Below are positions 6,391-7,134 of a stretch of 7,134 nt of DNA, one piece after another; position 1 is the stretch's first letter, and each line of letters starts with the position of its first letter. Location: positions 1-7,134 of the forward strand of contig WTJZ01000161.1 in assembly GCA_011524615.1 (NCBI GenBank), given 5' to 3'. The position numbers and the translations under genes were made by a program. The notes under the pieces were generated by a model that saw only the letters and a list, made by a program, of their open reading frames with translations, ran no database searches and had not been told where the DNA came from. This DNA comes from Akkermansiaceae bacterium (GTDB lineage Bacteria; Verrucomicrobiota; Verrucomicrobiia; Verrucomicrobiales; Akkermansiaceae).

Positions 6391-6423
6391 CCTACATCTC
6401 CCTTTACATTAAAGTGATGTAGG
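6391..6423. promoter_or_regulatory. 33-bp palindrome upstream of vapBC, probable autorepression operator
   Basis: CCTACATC (6391-6398) pairs with GATGTAGG (6416-6423), and inside these arms CTTTA (6402-6406) pairs with TAAAG (6410-6414) around a CAT centre. Thirteen base pairs of symmetry within 33 bp is unlikely by chance. It covers the -35 element and most of the spacer of the predicted vapB promoter, where ribbon-helix-helix antitoxin complexes usually bind to repress their own operon. No T-run follows, so it is not a good terminator for the preceding gene. Confidence 0.65.
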
Positions 6424-6431
6424 TGTATGGT
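6403..6431 (+). promoter_or_regulatory. predicted vapBC promoter
   Basis: TTTACA (6403-6408, 5 of 6 matches to the sigma-70 -35) and TATGGT (6426-6431, 4 of 6 matches to the -10) are separated by exactly 17 bp. Transcription would begin about 7 nt later, at or next to the GTG start codon of vapB at 6438, which predicts a leaderless mRNA. The -35 lies at the centre of the palindrome. Confidence 0.5.
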
Positions 6432-6437
6432 TGATGT

Positions 6438-6686
6438 GTGACTAGGACGCAAATTCAATTCCCCGACCCTTTATATAAGGAGCTCAAAGACGTTGCCAGT
6501 AAGAAAGATTGGTCTTTGGCAGAGCTCTTACGTAGGGCTGCGGAGGCTTATTTAATCACAGTGAAAGATGATCTTCCTGCCGAACAGTGGGAGTTTCCTG
6601 TTTTACGCGGTAGTGGGGGATATTTGATAGACCCAAAGGATATCAAAGCTGAGGTGGAGGCTATCGAGCTTAAGGGGGAAGTATGA
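6438..6686 (+). CDS. vapB: ribbon-helix-helix antitoxin of a VapBC pair
   Basis: The 82-residue protein has an N-terminal ribbon-helix-helix domain: a strand TRTQIQFPD, helix 1 DPLYKELKDVASKKD, and helix 2 SLAELLRRAAEAYL (to about residue 40). The C-terminal part, with FPVLRGSGGYLIDPKDIKAEVEAI, is the region that in this family wraps and blocks the PIN toxin. The RHH domain dimerises, binds DNA and represses the operon. The start is GTG at 6438: an in-frame TGA lies two codons upstream, and nearby ATGs are out of frame. No Shine-Dalgarno sequence is possible if the mRNA is leaderless as predicted. The stop overlaps the vapC start in ATGA, indicating coupled translation. The pair is more A+T-rich than rnr, as mobile toxin-antitoxin modules often are. 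The label vapB is functional; the exact subfamily is not resolved. Confidence 0.88.
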   Translation: MTRTQIQFPDPLYKELKDVASKKDWSLAELLRRAAEAYLITVKDDLPAEQWEFPVLRGSGGYLIDPKDIKAEVEAIELKGEV

Positions 6687-7120
6687 GTGTTTCTGTCGAT
6701 ACCAATCTTTTGGTTTATGCAGCAGATCCAGACTCCCCTCATCATGAGAAGGCTAAGAGTTTTATCCTGAATCAGGGGGAAGATCTCATATTGACTCAAT
6801 TAGTGCTGGTCGAGTTGTATATGCTGCTTAGGAATAAAGTGGTCTTTAAGAAACCTTACAGTGCTCAAGAAGCTGCTCAATATTGCCAGACACTCGCACG
6901 CAATCCGTATTGGCGTTGTGTGGATTATATGCCAGAAGTGCAAACCAAGCTCTGGAAATGGGCGGAGAACACTAACCGAGGCGCTCGAAACATTATTGAT
7001 GCTCGTATAGCCTTTACGCTACAACATCACGGCGTGACCCACTTTGCTACAGCTAATGTCAAAGATTTTCAGGGTTTAGGGTTTGATAAAGTATGGAATC
7101 CGTTGAAAGAATCCTTTTAA
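6683..7120 (+). CDS. vapC: VapC-family PIN-domain toxin (ribonuclease)
   Basis: VapC toxins are Mg-dependent endoribonucleases that cut tRNA or rRNA and stop translation when the antitoxin is degraded. The 145-residue protein is a complete PIN domain: SVDTNLLVYAAD (D6), LTQLVLVELYMLL (E44), NIIDARIAFTLQHHG (D106) and FATANVKDF (D128), giving the four acidic residues expected of an active enzyme. The ATG at 6683 overlaps the vapB stop by 4 bp. It is preceded by a purine-rich AAGGGGGAAGT inside vapB, the only clear Shine-Dalgarno-like sequence found ahead of a gene in the window. The gene is intact and ends 14 bp before the right edge, and those last bases show nothing recognisable. The RNA target cannot be read from the sequence. 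Confidence 0.92.
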   Translation: MSVSVDTNLLVYAADPDSPHHEKAKSFILNQGEDLILTQLVLVELYMLLRNKVVFKKPYSAQEAAQYCQTLARNPYWRCVDYMPEVQTKLWKWAENTNRGARNIIDARIAFTLQHHGVTHFATANVKDFQGLGFDKVWNPLKESF

Positions 7121-7134
7121 CGGACTCGCATATG

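Noticed and set aside
6391..6423. Palindrome as a terminator of the pseudopilin/PH transcript
   Set aside because: No T-run follows on the plus strand, and its position over the vapBC promoter fits an operator better.

Overview
The window looks like a chromosomal segment of a Verrucomicrobiota-type bacterium (moderate confidence). Three things point there: a type II pseudopilin with the phylum-typical 'YGNPY(V/I)I..D.NYDG' C-terminal block, start codons that almost all lack a Shine-Dalgarno sequence, and moderate G+C content. No rRNA, tRNA, CRISPR array or insertion sequence was seen.

Layout. At the left edge (1-176, + strand) is the tail of an unrecognised gene. It is followed convergently by a long minus-strand block, read right to left: rnr (RNase R, GTG start at 5260), a TraR/DksA-type protein, rpmG (L33, a 57-codon gene that is easily missed), rpsR (S18), folE2 (type IB GTP cyclohydrolase), a YacP/Rae1-like NYN-domain nuclease, and a small A+T-rich four-helix membrane protein. 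A strong intrinsic terminator lies between rpsR and folE2, ending only 14 nt before the folE2 start codon. After an 89-bp divergent intergenic region, the plus strand carries a type II pseudopilin, a bacterial PH-domain protein, and a complete VapBC toxin-antitoxin pair with a 33-bp palindrome over its predicted promoter.

How the genes fit together. The minus-strand block has a translation/RNA-turnover theme (RNase R, S18, L33, a DksA-like RNA polymerase-binding protein and a possible ribosome-associated nuclease). Seen directly: the DksA-like protein, L33 and S18 all lack the full set of zinc-binding cysteines, and the adjacent cyclohydrolase is the family that works without zinc. This combination resembles the zinc-sparing paralogue sets that Zur controls in other bacteria, so the block may be a zinc-limitation cassette. 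That is inference and depends on whether zinc-binding copies exist elsewhere in the genome. The VapBC module at the right is self-contained and probably autoregulated, and its antitoxin mRNA is predicted to be leaderless.

All assignments come from reading the sequence by eye. No database search or folding computation was run.
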